DNA of 64,000 bases. It comes from Roseococcus microcysteis. Lineage in GTDB: Bacteria > Pseudomonadota > Alphaproteobacteria > Acetobacterales > Acetobacteraceae. The position numbers and the translations under genes were made by a program. The stretch covers positions 3,302,501 through 3,366,500 of the forward strand of contig NZ_CP061718.1 in the NCBI RefSeq assembly GCF_014764365.1, in the 5' to 3' direction. The first letter of the stretch is position 1. The number at the start of each line of letters is the position of its first letter. The notes below the pieces were generated by a model. The model searched no databases. It was not told the DNA's origin and was given only the letters and a program-made list of their open reading frames with translations. Shown here piece after piece: positions 26,827 to 35,547 of this stretch.

Positions 26827-26856
26827 TTGCACCCCCCTCCCAAAAAGCGCATATCT
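26827..26856 (+). promoter_or_regulatory. Candidate promoter of the rimP-nusA operon
   Basis: TTGCAC at 26827-26832 is a good -35 box. After 17-18 bases comes an AT-rich CATATCT as a weaker -10. It would start a transcript near 26862, leading into the terminator-like hairpin and rimP. Confidence 0.45.
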
Positions 26857-26885
26857 CCTCCATTCACACCATCTGAACCATCAGG

Positions 26886-26919
26886 GGGGTGGCCTTCCGG
26901 GGCCGCCTTTTTTGTTTTT
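26886..26919 (+). terminator. Terminator-like hairpin at the rimP start (possible attenuator)
   Basis: GGTGGCC (26888-26894) pairs with GGCCGCC (26901-26907) around a 6-base loop and is followed by TTTTTTGTTTTT, the classic shape of an intrinsic terminator. The T tract runs directly into the rimP start region. Transcription from the promoter at 26827 would have to read through it, so it may act as an attenuator. Confidence 0.65.
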
Positions 26920-27445
26920 GACGATCGAACGTCCCCGCCATGAAGGGCTCGACGCCCGCATCGCCGACCTCGTGGCGCCGACCATCGAGCACATGGGCTA
27001 TGAGCTCGTGCGCGTGCAGGTCAGCGGCAAGGAACGCCCCACCGTGCAGATCATGGCGGACCGTGCCGATGGCGCGGCCTTCACGGTCGAGGATTGCACC
27101 GAGATCAGCCACGCCATCGGCGCCGTGCTCGACGTGGCGGACCCCATCAAGGCCGAATGGATGCTGGAAGTCTCCAGCCCCGGCATTGACCGCCCGCTGA
27201 CGCGCACCAAGGATTGGGAGCGTTACGCCGGCCACATCGCCACCGTCGAAATGCTGGTGCCCTTCGAAGGCCGCAAGCGCTTCCGCGGCGTGGTGCTGGG
27301 CGCCGACATGGAAGCCGCCCGCCTGCGCCTGGACGAAGGCGGCGAAATCACCCTCCCGCGCGACCAGATGCGCCGCGCCAAGCTCGTGCTGACCGACGAA
27401 CTCATCGCCGCCACCGCGGCCTCCCAACCCGAGACGAGGAACTGA
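26918..27445 (+). CDS. rimP: Ribosome maturation factor RimP
   Basis: RimP assists 30S subunit assembly. The 175-residue product has the family landmarks [26 protein letters not shown] and KRFRGVVLG in order. The start is uncertain: in-frame TTG codons lie at 26912 and 26918, and the only nearby ATG (26940) is in another frame. No Shine-Dalgarno precedes it because a terminator-like hairpin and T tract fill that space. It is the first gene of rimP-nusA-ylxR-infB, the standard bacterial order. Confidence 0.9.
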   Translation: MTIERPRHEGLDARIADLVAPTIEHMGYELVRVQVSGKERPTVQIMADRADGAAFTVEDCTEISHAIGAVLDVADPIKAEWMLEVSSPGIDRPLTRTKDWERYAGHIATVEMLVPFEGRKRFRGVVLGADMEAARLRLDEGGEITLPRDQMRRAKLVLTDELIAATAASQPETRN

Positions 27446-27450
27446 CACCC

Positions 27451-28980
27451 ATGGCCCTCGACACCGCCATCCCGCGGCCCGAATTCCTCCAGGTGGCCGA
27501 CGCCGTCGCCCGCGAGAAGATGATCGAGCGCGAGGAGGTGCTGGAGGCCATGGAAATGGCCATGGGCAAGGCCGGGCGCCAGACCTATGGCCAGAACAAG
27601 GACATCCGCGCCGAGATTGATCGCCGCACGGGCGCCGTGAAGCTCTCCCGCTGGACCCTCATCGTCGAGGATGACGCGGTCGAGGACGAAGAGACGCAGA
27701 TGCCCATCCGCATCGCGCAGAAGATCAAGCCCGGCATCGCGGTCGGCGAATACATCGTGGACCCCCTGCCGCCGATCGATTTTGGCCGCATCGGCGCGCA
27801 GACGGCCAAGCAGGTCATCGTGCAGCGCGTGCGCGAGGTGGAGCGGAAGAAGCAGTTCGAGGAATACAAGGACCGCGTGGGCGAGATCATCAACGGCACG
27901 GTCAAGCGCACCGAGTACGGCAACCTGATGGTGGACCTCGGCCGGGCCGAGGCGCTGCTGCGGCGTGACGAATGCATCGCGCGCGAGGCTTTCAAGAATG
28001 GCGACCGCGTGCGCGCCTACATCTACGACGTGCGCGAGGAACCGCGCGGCCCGCAGATCTTCCTCAGCCGCACGCATCCGGGCTTCCTGGCGAAGCTCTT
28101 CGCGCAGGAGGTGCCGGAAATCTACGACGGCATCATCGAAATCAAGGCGGTGGCGCGCGACCCTGGCAGCCGCGCCAAGATGGCCGTGATCAGCCGCGAC
28201 AGCAGCATTGATCCGGTCGGCGCCTGCGTCGGCATGCGCGGCAGCCGCGTGCAGGCGGTGGTGGCGGAGCTTCAGGGCGAGAAGATCGACATCATCCCCT
28301 GGAGCAACGACATCGCGACCTTCATCGTGAACGCCATGGCGCCCGCCGAGGTGTCCAAGGTGGTGCTGGATGATGACGACAAGCGCGTGGAAGTGGTGGT
28401 GCCCGATGAGCAGTTGTCGCTCGCCATCGGCCGGCGCGGGCAGAATGTGCGCCTCGCTTCGCAGCTGACGCGCTACGACATTGATATCCTGACCGAGGCC
28501 GGCGAGAGCGAGCGCCGCCAGGAGGATTTCCGCAAGCGCAGCGGCCTCTTCGTCGAGGGTCTCGACGTGGACGACGTGATCGCCGGCCTGCTGGTGACCG
28601 AGGGCTACGGCTCGATCGAGGAGATCGTGGACGTGGACGACGAGGAGCTGGCCGGCATCGAGGGCTTCGACGAGAACATCGCGGCCGAGCTGAAGCGCCG
28701 CGCCATGGCCTTCCTGGAGCAGAAGGACGCGGAGCTGGCGCAGAAGCGCACCGATCTCGGCGTGGAAGATGGCGTGGTGGACCTCGGCTACTTCACCAAC
28801 GCGCAGCTCGTGTCACTGGGCGAGGCGGGCGTGAAGTCGCTGGACGATGTGGCGGACCTGGCTTCCGACGAACTCATCGAAATCCTCGGCGAGGGCGCGA
28901 TGGACGAGGAGACGGCGAACGCCGTCATCATGGCCGCCCGCGCCCATTGGTTCGGCGAGGAGGGTGGGCAGCCTGGCTGA
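27451..28980 (+). CDS. nusA: Transcription termination/antitermination factor NusA
   Basis: The 509-residue RNA-polymerase-binding protein contains an N-terminal domain, an S1 domain ([20 protein letters not shown]), two KH domains ([13 protein letters not shown] and [14 protein letters not shown]) and C-terminal acidic helical repeats ([16 protein letters not shown] and [14 protein letters not shown]). All are intact. The ATG at 27451 follows rimP by five bases. In enterobacteria NusA represses its own operon; the rimP leader hairpin makes similar control plausible here. Confidence 0.97.
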   Translation: MALDTAIPRPEFLQVADAVAREKMIEREEVLEAMEMAMGKAGRQTYGQNKDIRAEIDRRTGAVKLSRWTLIVEDDAVEDEETQMPIRIAQKIKPGIAVGEYIVDPLPPIDFGRIGAQTAKQVIVQRVREVERKKQFEEYKDRVGEIINGTVKRTEYGNLMVDLGRAEALLRRDECIAREAFKNGDRVRAYIYDVREEPRGPQIFLSRTHPGFLAKLFAQEVPEIYDGIIEIKAVARDPGSRAKMAVISRDSSIDPVGACVGMRGSRVQAVVAELQGEKIDIIPWSNDIATFIVNAMAPAEVSKVVLDDDDKRVEVVVPDEQLSLAIGRRGQNVRLASQLTRYDIDILTEAGESERRQEDFRKRSGLFVEGLDVDDVIAGLLVTEGYGSIEEIVDVDDEELAGIEGFDENIAAELKRRAMAFLEQKDAELAQKRTDLGVEDGVVDLGYFTNAQLVSLGEAGVKSLDDVADLASDELIEILGEGAMDEETANAVIMAARAHWFGEEGGQPG

Positions 28981-29608
28981 CGCCGCCGAACAGGACGAGG
29001 ACCTGCCCGACGACGCCATCGCCCGCGAACGCGGCCCGCTTCGGCGCTGCATCGTCACGCGGCAGGTGTTGCCGAAGGAGGCGATGCTCCGCTTCGTCAT
29101 AGGACCCGCGCGCGAACTCATCCCCGATCCGGGTGGACGTTTGCCGGGCAGGGGCCTATGGTTGGCCGCGCAGGACGGGGTTCTTCGCAAGGCGTTGAAG
29201 CAGGGGGCGTTCGCACGGGCAGCGCGGGGGCAAGTCATTGTCCCGGCGGACCTGGGCGCCTTCGTCGTTTCCGCGCTGCGGCAGCGGGTGAAGGATTTCC
29301 TCGGTTTCGCGCGCCGTGGCGGTGAGGCCGTGGCGGGGCGGGAGGCGGTGCTGGAATGGCTCCGCGCCGGGCGGGTGGCGCTGGTGGTCCAGGCCTCCGA
29401 CGGCAGCCCGGCCGAGCGGGAGCGCCTGCTGGGCCGCCGGGAATTGCCGGTGCTGGCGCCGCTCTCCGGCGAGGCGCTGGGCGCGGTCTTCGGCCGGGAT
29501 CGGGTGGTCCATGTCGCGGTGGCGCCCGGGAAGCTGGCGCAGGGTTTGCTGGTCGAGGCGGAACGCCTGGCCGGCTTTGAAATGGACGCGGGCCATGGCC
29601 CCGCGTGA
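28964..29608 (+). CDS. YlxR-L7Ae RNA-binding protein
   Basis: The 214-residue protein combines an N-terminal YlxR/DUF448 domain (RRCIVTRQVLPKEAMLRFV, GRGLWLAA) with a C-terminal L7Ae-like fold (about 95-195, FLGFARRGGEAVAGREAV). This fused form is usual in alphaproteobacteria and sits between nusA and infB. The role is probably RNA binding linked to transcription or translation. The GTG start at 28964 overlaps the 3' end of nusA and is preceded by GAGGAGG. Confidence 0.88.
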   Translation: MGSLADAAEQDEDLPDDAIARERGPLRRCIVTRQVLPKEAMLRFVIGPARELIPDPGGRLPGRGLWLAAQDGVLRKALKQGAFARAARGQVIVPADLGAFVVSALRQRVKDFLGFARRGGEAVAGREAVLEWLRAGRVALVVQASDGSPAERERLLGRRELPVLAPLSGEALGAVFGRDRVVHVAVAPGKLAQGLLVEAERLAGFEMDAGHGPA

Positions 29609-29719
29609 GGAACGCGCCCCCGGACAGGTGTCGGGGCGTGACGGTGCAGCGGCCGCGGGCCGCGTGTTTTTCAGGTGCCCCTGGGCGGTGACGCCCGCGG
29701 GACGAGTTCGGAACGGCGG

Positions 29720-32554
29720 ATGAGCGACCAGAACGATCAAGATGCGGCGAAGAACCGGCTGAGCCTCCGCCCCGCGGGGCGGCTCGAGCTCGGCAAGACG
29801 GTGGACGCCGGAAGCGTGCGGCAGAGCTTCAGCCACGGCCGCAGCAAGGTGGTGCAGGTCGAGGTGGTGAAGAAGCGCGCGCCCGCGCCGGCCGCGCCCA
29901 CGGGTGCCACGCGCCCGACCGGTGCCACGCCCACGGCCCCGCGCGCGTCCGGCGCCGCGCCGCCGGCGGCGTCGCGCAGCGGTGCGCCCGCGCGCCCCGG
30001 CAGCGGCCCCGCCCGCAGCGGCGGCGGCGCCCCCACCGTGGGCCGCCCGCTGACCGCGGCCGAGATGGCCACGCGCCAGCGCGTGCTGGAAGAGCAGCGC
30101 CGCGTCGAGGCCGCGCGTGAGCGTGAGCAGCGTGAGCGCCAGGCCCTCATGGTCCGCAGCGCCGCCGAGGAAGCGGCCCGCCGCGCCGAGGAAGAAGCCC
30201 GCGCCGCCGAGGAAGCCCGGGAAGCCGCCCGCCAGGCCGAGGCCGAAGCGGCCGCCGCCGCGCGCGAGGCCGCCCGCGCGCCCGCCGCCCCGGAGCCCGA
30301 ACCCGCCCCCGCGCCGGCCCCTGCCGCCGCCCGTGCGCCCGAGCGCGCCCCGGCGCCCGCATCCCGTCCCGCGCCGCGCGCCCCGCAGCAGCCGGCCCCC
30401 GGCATGCCCGGCAGCACCGTGCGCCCCGGCGCCCAGCGCGTGACGCCTCTCGCGGCCCGCGCCCAGCCTGGCCCGGCGCTGCGGCCCAGCCCCTCGGCCA
30501 CCACGCCGGCGGCCAAGCTCAGCCTCGGCCCGCCGCGCGTGCGCGAGGAGGATGACGACCGCCGCGGTCCCGCCCGCCGCACCGGCCCGCCGGGCCCTGG
30601 CGGCGCGCGCCGCGTCGTGGCCGCGCCCGTCAAGAAGACCCCGCTGGCCGGCCCCCGACGTGAAGGCCGCATCGACGTCGCCGCCGCGATGGATGGCGAT
30701 GACGATCGCAGCCGCTCGATGGCCTCGGTCCGCCGTGCGCGCGAGCGTGAGCGGCGGCAGCAGGAACTGGCCCGGCTGCGCGCCGGCCAGGAGCGCGTGG
30801 TGCGCGACGTCATCATCCCCGAGACCATCACGGTCCAGGAACTCGCCAACCGCATGGCGTCCCGCGCGGGCGAGGTGGTGAAGGCGCTGTTCCGCATGGG
30901 CGTGATGGCGACCATCACGCAGTCCATCGACGCCGACACGGCCGAGCTGGTGGCGCAGGAATTCGGCCACCGCGTGAAGCGCGTCTCCGAGGATGACGTG
31001 GAAGTGGGGCTGGAAGGCGCCGTGGACGAGGAGGGGACGCAGGTGCCCCGCCCGCCCGTGGTGACCATCATGGGCCATGTGGACCACGGCAAGACCAGCC
31101 TGCTGGACGCGCTGCGCAAGACCGACGTGGTGGCGAAGGAGGCGGGTGGCATCACCCAGCACATCGGCGCCTACCAGGTGCAGACGCCCTCTGGCGTCGT
31201 CACCTTCATCGACACCCCGGGCCATGAGGCCTTCACGGCCATGCGCGCCCGTGGCGCGTCGGTGACGGACATGGTGGTGCTGGTGGTGGCCGCCGATGAC
31301 GGCGTGATGCCGCAGACCATCGAGGCCATCAAGCACGCCCGCGCGGCGAACGTTCCGCTGATCGTGGCCGTCAACAAGATCGACAAGCCGGGCATCAACC
31401 TCGACCGCGTGCGCAATGAGTTGCTGCAGCACGAGATCGTGGTGGAGAGCCTGGGCGGTGAGACGCAGGAAATCCAGGTTTCGGCCACCAAGGGCACGAA
31501 CCTCGACAAGCTGCTGGAAGCCATCCTGCTGCAGGCGGAAATCCTCGACCTGCGCGCCAATCCGGACCGCGCCGGCGAGGGCACCGTGATCGAGAGCAAG
31601 CTCGACCGCGGGCGTGGCCCCGTGGCCACCGTGCTGGTGCAGAAGGGCACGCTGAAGCAGGGCGACATCGTGGTGGCCGGCGCCGAATGGGGCCGCGTGC
31701 GCGCCCTGGTGGACGACAAGGGCAAGCAGATCAAGACGGCTGGCCCTTCGGCCCCCGTCGAGATCCTGGGCCTTTCGGGCGTGCCGGCGGCCGGCGAGAA
31801 CTTCGTCGCGGTCGAGAACGAAATCCGCGCGCGGGAGGTCAGCGAATTCCGCCAGCGCCGCGCCCGCGACAAGGCGGCCGCGGCGCTCGGTGCCGGCCGT
31901 GGCACGCTGAACGACATGCTGGCGCGCATCCAGGCGGGCCAGCAGAAGGAAGTGGCCGTCGTCGTGAAGGCGGACGTGCAGGGCTCCGCCGAGGCGATCA
32001 ACGTCACGCTCGGCAAGCTCGGCAATGACGAGGTGAAGGTCCGGGTGCTGCACTCCGCCGTGGGTCAGATCACCGAGAGCGACATCCAGCTCGCCAAGGC
32101 GTCCAATGCGGTGGTGGTGGCCTTCAATGTCCGCGCCACCAGCCAGGCGCGCGAGATGGCGCAGCGCGACGGCGTGGATATCCGCTACTACTCGATCATC
32201 TACCAGGTGTCGGACGACATCGAGGCGATCTTCAAGTCGCGCCTCGCCCCCGTCCAGCGCGAGAACTTCCTGGGCTACGCGCAGATCCTGCAGGTCTTCG
32301 AGGTCAAGCGCATCGGCAAGGTGGCCGGCTGCCGCGTGACCGAGGGCGTGGTGAAGCGCGGCTGCGGCTTCCGCCTGATCCGCGACGGCGTGGTGATCCA
32401 CGAGGGCGAGCTTTCCACGCTGCGCCGCTTCAAGGACGACGTGAAGGAAGTCACGAACGGCTACGAATGCGGCATGGGCTTCCGGAACTTCGATGACATC
32501 CGCGTGGATGACCAGATCGAATGCTTCGAGACGGAAACCGTCGCCGCGGCGTGA
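29720..32554 (+). CDS. infB: Translation initiation factor IF-2
   Basis: The 944-residue product has a long, low-complexity N-terminal half rich in Ala, Pro, Arg and Glu, with a charged helical stretch around residues 115-200. The GTPase core follows: GHVDHGKTS near residue 450, [10 protein letters not shown], and NKIDKPG. IF-2 then has its beta-barrel domains and the fMet-tRNA-binding C-terminus. The ATG at 29720 gives the typical MSDQNDQDA start. It belongs to the rimP operon. Confidence 0.97.
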   Translation: MSDQNDQDAAKNRLSLRPAGRLELGKTVDAGSVRQSFSHGRSKVVQVEVVKKRAPAPAAPTGATRPTGATPTAPRASGAAPPAASRSGAPARPGSGPARSGGGAPTVGRPLTAAEMATRQRVLEEQRRVEAAREREQRERQALMVRSAAEEAARRAEEEARAAEEAREAARQAEAEAAAAAREAARAPAAPEPEPAPAPAPAAARAPERAPAPASRPAPRAPQQPAPGMPGSTVRPGAQRVTPLAARAQPGPALRPSPSATTPAAKLSLGPPRVREEDDDRRGPARRTGPPGPGGARRVVAAPVKKTPLAGPRREGRIDVAAAMDGDDDRSRSMASVRRARERERRQQELARLRAGQERVVRDVIIPETITVQELANRMASRAGEVVKALFRMGVMATITQSIDADTAELVAQEFGHRVKRVSEDDVEVGLEGAVDEEGTQVPRPPVVTIMGHVDHGKTSLLDALRKTDVVAKEAGGITQHIGAYQVQTPSGVVTFIDTPGHEAFTAMRARGASVTDMVVLVVAADDGVMPQTIEAIKHARAANVPLIVAVNKIDKPGINLDRVRNELLQHEIVVESLGGETQEIQVSATKGTNLDKLLEAILLQAEILDLRANPDRAGEGTVIESKLDRGRGPVATVLVQKGTLKQGDIVVAGAEWGRVRALVDDKGKQIKTAGPSAPVEILGLSGVPAAGENFVAVENEIRAREVSEFRQRRARDKAAAALGAGRGTLNDMLARIQAGQQKEVAVVVKADVQGSAEAINVTLGKLGNDEVKVRVLHSAVGQITESDIQLAKASNAVVVAFNVRATSQAREMAQRDGVDIRYYSIIYQVSDDIEAIFKSRLAPVQRENFLGYAQILQVFEVKRIGKVAGCRVTEGVVKRGCGFRLIRDGVVIHEGELSTLRRFKDDVKEVTNGYECGMGFRNFDDIRVDDQIECFETETVAAA

Positions 32555-32559
32555 TGTGA

Positions 32560-33027
32560 ATGGAGACGGACGGGGCACGGCGCGATGAGGAGGTCTCCCT
32601 CCTCCTCGAAGCCATTCATGACGGGGTGATGCAGATCCGCTTCAATGTGACGGAGCTGAACACCCCTGGGCGCCCCACCCATTCCTATCGGGACAACTGG
32701 CTGGTGATGGGCGCGCCCTTCGTCATCGCCCTGCTGTTCTATCCCATCGCCTGGTGGCTGGCGCTGGGGTTCCTGGCCACGGGCTTCGCCTATGTGGCGA
32801 AGCTGGGCCGCCCCTGGATCTTCGGGCGCTGCATGAAGCGGGCCATGGCGCTGCTGGAAGCGGACCATCGCCGCTTCAACGAATTCTGGCGCGAGGGCAT
32901 GTTCATGCTGGTACACAACCCCACCGGCGACAGCTGCCCCGCCCGCCAGCCCGAGGTGCGGGGCTTCATCCGCCACCATCTGGCACCCATTCCGCGGGCC
33001 CCCATTCCCCCGGCACAGGAGGCCTGA
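32560..33027 (+). CDS. Hypothetical membrane protein between infB and rbfA
   Basis: I do not recognise this 155-residue product. It has one or two adjacent hydrophobic segments (about residues 48-82, FVIALLFYPIAWWLALGFL) flanked by charged ends, and a Pro-rich C-terminus. The ATG is five bases after the infB stop, and rbfA starts five bases after its own stop, so it is co-transcribed with translation genes. Nothing in it suggests a direct ribosomal role. Confidence 0.7.
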   Translation: METDGARRDEEVSLLLEAIHDGVMQIRFNVTELNTPGRPTHSYRDNWLVMGAPFVIALLFYPIAWWLALGFLATGFAYVAKLGRPWIFGRCMKRAMALLEADHRRFNEFWREGMFMLVHNPTGDSCPARQPEVRGFIRHHLAPIPRAPIPPAQEA

Positions 33028-33031
33028 GACC

Positions 33032-33460
33032 ATGGCCCGTTCATCCTCCCGGGGGGCTGGCGCCGCCGCCGGCCCCTCGCAGCGGCAATTGCGCGTGGCC
33101 GAGGAAATCCGCCACGCCCTGGCCGCGCTCTTCGAACGCGCGGATTTCCGCGACCCGGACCTCGCCAATGCGCGCATCACGGTGACGGAGGTCCGCGCCT
33201 CGCCGGACCTCAAGCACATGACGGCCTTCGTCAGCGGCCTGGGCCGGGATTTGCCGCCGGAGCAGTTCGCGGCGCTGAAGCGCGCGGCACCCTTCCTGCG
33301 CAGCCAGATCGCCAAGGCGGTGCGGCTGAAATACGCGCCGGACCTGCATTTCCAGCCCGATACCGCGCTGGACTACGCCCTGCACATGACGCGGGTGCTG
33401 CGCCAGCCCGAGGTGGCGCGCGACCTGACCCCCCGCCCGGATTCCGACGAAGAGGGCTGA
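33032..33460 (+). CDS. rbfA: Ribosome-binding factor A
   Basis: The 142-residue KH-like protein aids late 16S rRNA maturation and cold adaptation. The landmarks RQLRVAEEIRHALAALF, ITVTEVRASPDLKHMTAFV and LRSQIAKAVRLKYAPDLHF are all present in the right order. It lies between infB and truB, as in most bacteria. The C-terminal tail is short and acidic. Confidence 0.95.
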   Translation: MARSSSRGAGAAAGPSQRQLRVAEEIRHALAALFERADFRDPDLANARITVTEVRASPDLKHMTAFVSGLGRDLPPEQFAALKRAAPFLRSQIAKAVRLKYAPDLHFQPDTALDYALHMTRVLRQPEVARDLTPRPDSDEEG

Positions 33461-33480
33461 CCCGCCCTCAAGGATTGCAC

Positions 33481-34437
33481 ATGCCCCGCCAATTCAAGAA
33501 AAAGCCCCGCGGCCGTGACATCAACGGCTGGTTGATCGTGGACAAGCCCAGCGGGATCGGAAGCACCGATGTCGTGAACAAGGTGAAGCGCGCCTTCGAC
33601 GCGCAGAAGGCGGGCCATGGCGGCACGCTGGACCCGCTGGCGACCGGCCTGCTGCCCATCGCCTTCGGCGCCGCCACCAAGACCGTGCCCTATGTGATGG
33701 ACGGCACCAAGGTCTATCACTTCACGCTCCGCTTCGGCGAAGCCCGCGATTCCGACGATGCCGATGGCGCGGTGACGGAAACGAGCGAGGCCCGCCCCAC
33801 GGACGAGGCCATCCGCGCGGCGCTGCCGGCCTTCACCGGCGACATCATGCAGATCCCGCCCATCTATTCCGCCATCAAGATCAATGGCGAGCGCGCCTAT
33901 GACCTGGCGCGCGACGGGCAGGAGGTGGTGCTGGAAGCCCGCCCCGCCCGGGTGGACCGCTTCGAGCTGATCGCGCGGCCCGATGCCGACACCGCCATCT
34001 TCGAGGTGCAGTCGGGCAAGGGCGTCTACATGCGCAGCCTGGCGCGGGACCTGGCGCGCGCGGTCGGCACGGTGGGCCACATCGCCGCCCTGCGCCGCCT
34101 GCGGGTCGGCCCCTTCCTGGAGGCGCATGCCGTGCCCCTGGACAAGATCGCGGGAAGCGGCGATACGCCTCCTCCTTCACTGGACGTCCTGCTTCCGTTC
34201 GCGACCGCGCTGGCCGACATCCCGGCACTGGCCGTCACGGAAGGGGAGGCCGCCCGTCTCGGCTTCGGCCAGGCCTTGAGCCTGGTGGAATTCATGGGAC
34301 GGGTTCCGCCCGACGCCGACCCCGATGGGGGCTTGGTGCGCGTGGTGGCAGGGGAGCGGTTCGTGGGCCTGTGCCGTCTCGAGGAAGGGATGCTCAGGCC
34401 CGAAAGGCTGATGGCCGACGCCATTCGGGCGGCCTGA
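33481..34437 (+). CDS. truB: tRNA pseudouridine-55 synthase
   Basis: The 318-residue TruB forms pseudouridine 55 in the T loop of tRNAs. The catalytic motif [17 protein letters not shown] contains the nucleophilic Asp. The opening [13 protein letters not shown] and [12 protein letters not shown] are family-typical. The ATG at 33481 is preceded by AAGGA at suitable spacing; a TTG two codons earlier is less likely. It lies in the conserved rbfA-truB-rpsO order. Confidence 0.96.
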   Translation: MPRQFKKKPRGRDINGWLIVDKPSGIGSTDVVNKVKRAFDAQKAGHGGTLDPLATGLLPIAFGAATKTVPYVMDGTKVYHFTLRFGEARDSDDADGAVTETSEARPTDEAIRAALPAFTGDIMQIPPIYSAIKINGERAYDLARDGQEVVLEARPARVDRFELIARPDADTAIFEVQSGKGVYMRSLARDLARAVGTVGHIAALRRLRVGPFLEAHAVPLDKIAGSGDTPPPSLDVLLPFATALADIPALAVTEGEAARLGFGQALSLVEFMGRVPPDADPDGGLVRVVAGERFVGLCRLEEGMLRPERLMADAIRAA

Positions 34438-34484
34438 CACCGGCGCGCCGTCGCATCCCTCAAGACCCCATAAGGAACACGCCG

Positions 34485-34754
34485 ATGTCGATCACCGCCG
34501 AGCGCCGCAGCGCGCTCATCCAGGAATACGCCCAGAAGCCGGGCGATACGGGCAGCCCCGAGGTGCAGGTCGCGATCCTGAGCGAGCGCATCTCCAACCT
34601 GACCGAGCACCTCAAGACCCACGCCAAGGATTTCCACAGCCGCCGCGGCCTGCTGGTGCTGGTTGGCCAGCGCCGTGGCCTGCTGGACTATGTGAAGCGC
34701 AAGGACCGGGCCCGCTACGAAGCGCTGATCGGGCGGCTCGGCCTGCGCCGGTGA
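34485..34754 (+). CDS. rpsO: 30S ribosomal protein S15
   Basis: The 89-residue S15 matches the family over its full length ([44 protein letters not shown]). S15 binds 16S rRNA in the central domain early in assembly. An AAGGA Shine-Dalgarno lies 9 bases before the ATG at 34485. Its TGA overlaps the start of the next gene as TGATG. Confidence 0.98.
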   Translation: MSITAERRSALIQEYAQKPGDTGSPEVQVAILSERISNLTEHLKTHAKDFHSRRGLLVLVGQRRGLLDYVKRKDRARYEALIGRLGLRR

Positions 34755-35215
34755 TGCGGCGCCGCCCGCCGGTTCTGCTCTTCGAGTCGAACCGCGGGCG
34801 CGTCATGTGGGTGTTGAGCGTCATCGCCTGGGGCTGCGTGCTTGGCATGGCGGCGGCGCTCTACGCCAGCCTGGACGAGGTGGTGCCAGGGGGCGACAGC
34901 CCCACCATCCTCTTCCTGGCCCAGCTCCTGCTGCTGCTGGTGGCGATCCTGACCGATCGTCGTCGCCGGGCGACCATCGCGCGGATCTGGCGCGTGCCCG
35001 AGGGCCTGGTCTTCGAGATGCAGGGGCTGTTCCGGCCCTTTCGTCGCTATGCCGCCCAGGCCGATCTGGGGCGCATCCGTGCCTATCCGCCCGACACCCA
35101 TGGGAGGATGGGCCTGCGCCTGCCCGATGGCGGGCCGCGGCTGGTGATGCACACGGGGTTCCAGGAGTTGAACCTTGGCCTGCCCGAGCCCGAGCACAAG
35201 AAGAAGCGGCGCTGA
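34754..35215 (+). CDS. Hypothetical membrane protein between rpsO and pnp
   Basis: The 153-residue product is unknown to me. Two hydrophobic helices (about residues 18-38 and 50-66) precede a cytosolic C-terminal domain of PH/YdbT-like appearance (IWRVPEGLVFEMQGLFRPF) and a basic tail. The TGATG overlap with rpsO implies coupled expression. It interrupts the common rpsO-pnp adjacency. Confidence 0.65.
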   Translation: MRRRPPVLLFESNRGRVMWVLSVIAWGCVLGMAAALYASLDEVVPGGDSPTILFLAQLLLLLVAILTDRRRRATIARIWRVPEGLVFEMQGLFRPFRRYAAQADLGRIRAYPPDTHGRMGLRLPDGGPRLVMHTGFQELNLGLPEPEHKKKRR

Positions 35216-35547
35216 GACTCGCCGCCTGTCGACTTTCCCCTGGTGTCCCGGCCTTATCCGGTCCATAAGGGGGCCTGCCTCACCGGAGCCTCCGGCGCGG
35301 CATAACCGACCGCGTCCGCGGCGGGTTGTCAGAGCCACCGGGCATTCCTGACGGAAGATGGGTCGGCGGCGCCTCCGGCCACATGGCCTTGCCGCGGGTG
35401 CGCGCACCCCGGCCCCATGTCCCCCGAGACGCCGAGAGCCTCCCCTTCTGCAGGGCGGCCGGGTGGATGGACTGCCTTCCTGCCGCGTCGCGCACATCCA
35501 TGCCCCGCACGGGCCCATTCGGGGCCGGGGGCAAGCTAGGACGACGC
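35216..35547 (+). other. Long untranslated leader before pnp
   Basis: About 330 bases separate the membrane-protein gene from pnp. The stretch is GC-rich with several local inverted repeats (for instance CCGGAGCCTCCGG near 35284) but no convincing gene or terminator. In other bacteria the pnp leader folds for RNase III-dependent autoregulation, which would fit a long structured leader here; that is inference. Confidence 0.45.

Noticed and set aside
26940-27200. An ATG-started open frame inside rimP
   Set aside because: It is in a different frame from the conserved RimP motifs and has no recognisable content.
29156-32578. A 1140-codon open frame on the minus strand across infB
   Set aside because: It is antisense to intact infB, has a His/Gly/Arg-rich composition typical of shadows in GC-rich DNA, and shows no domain.
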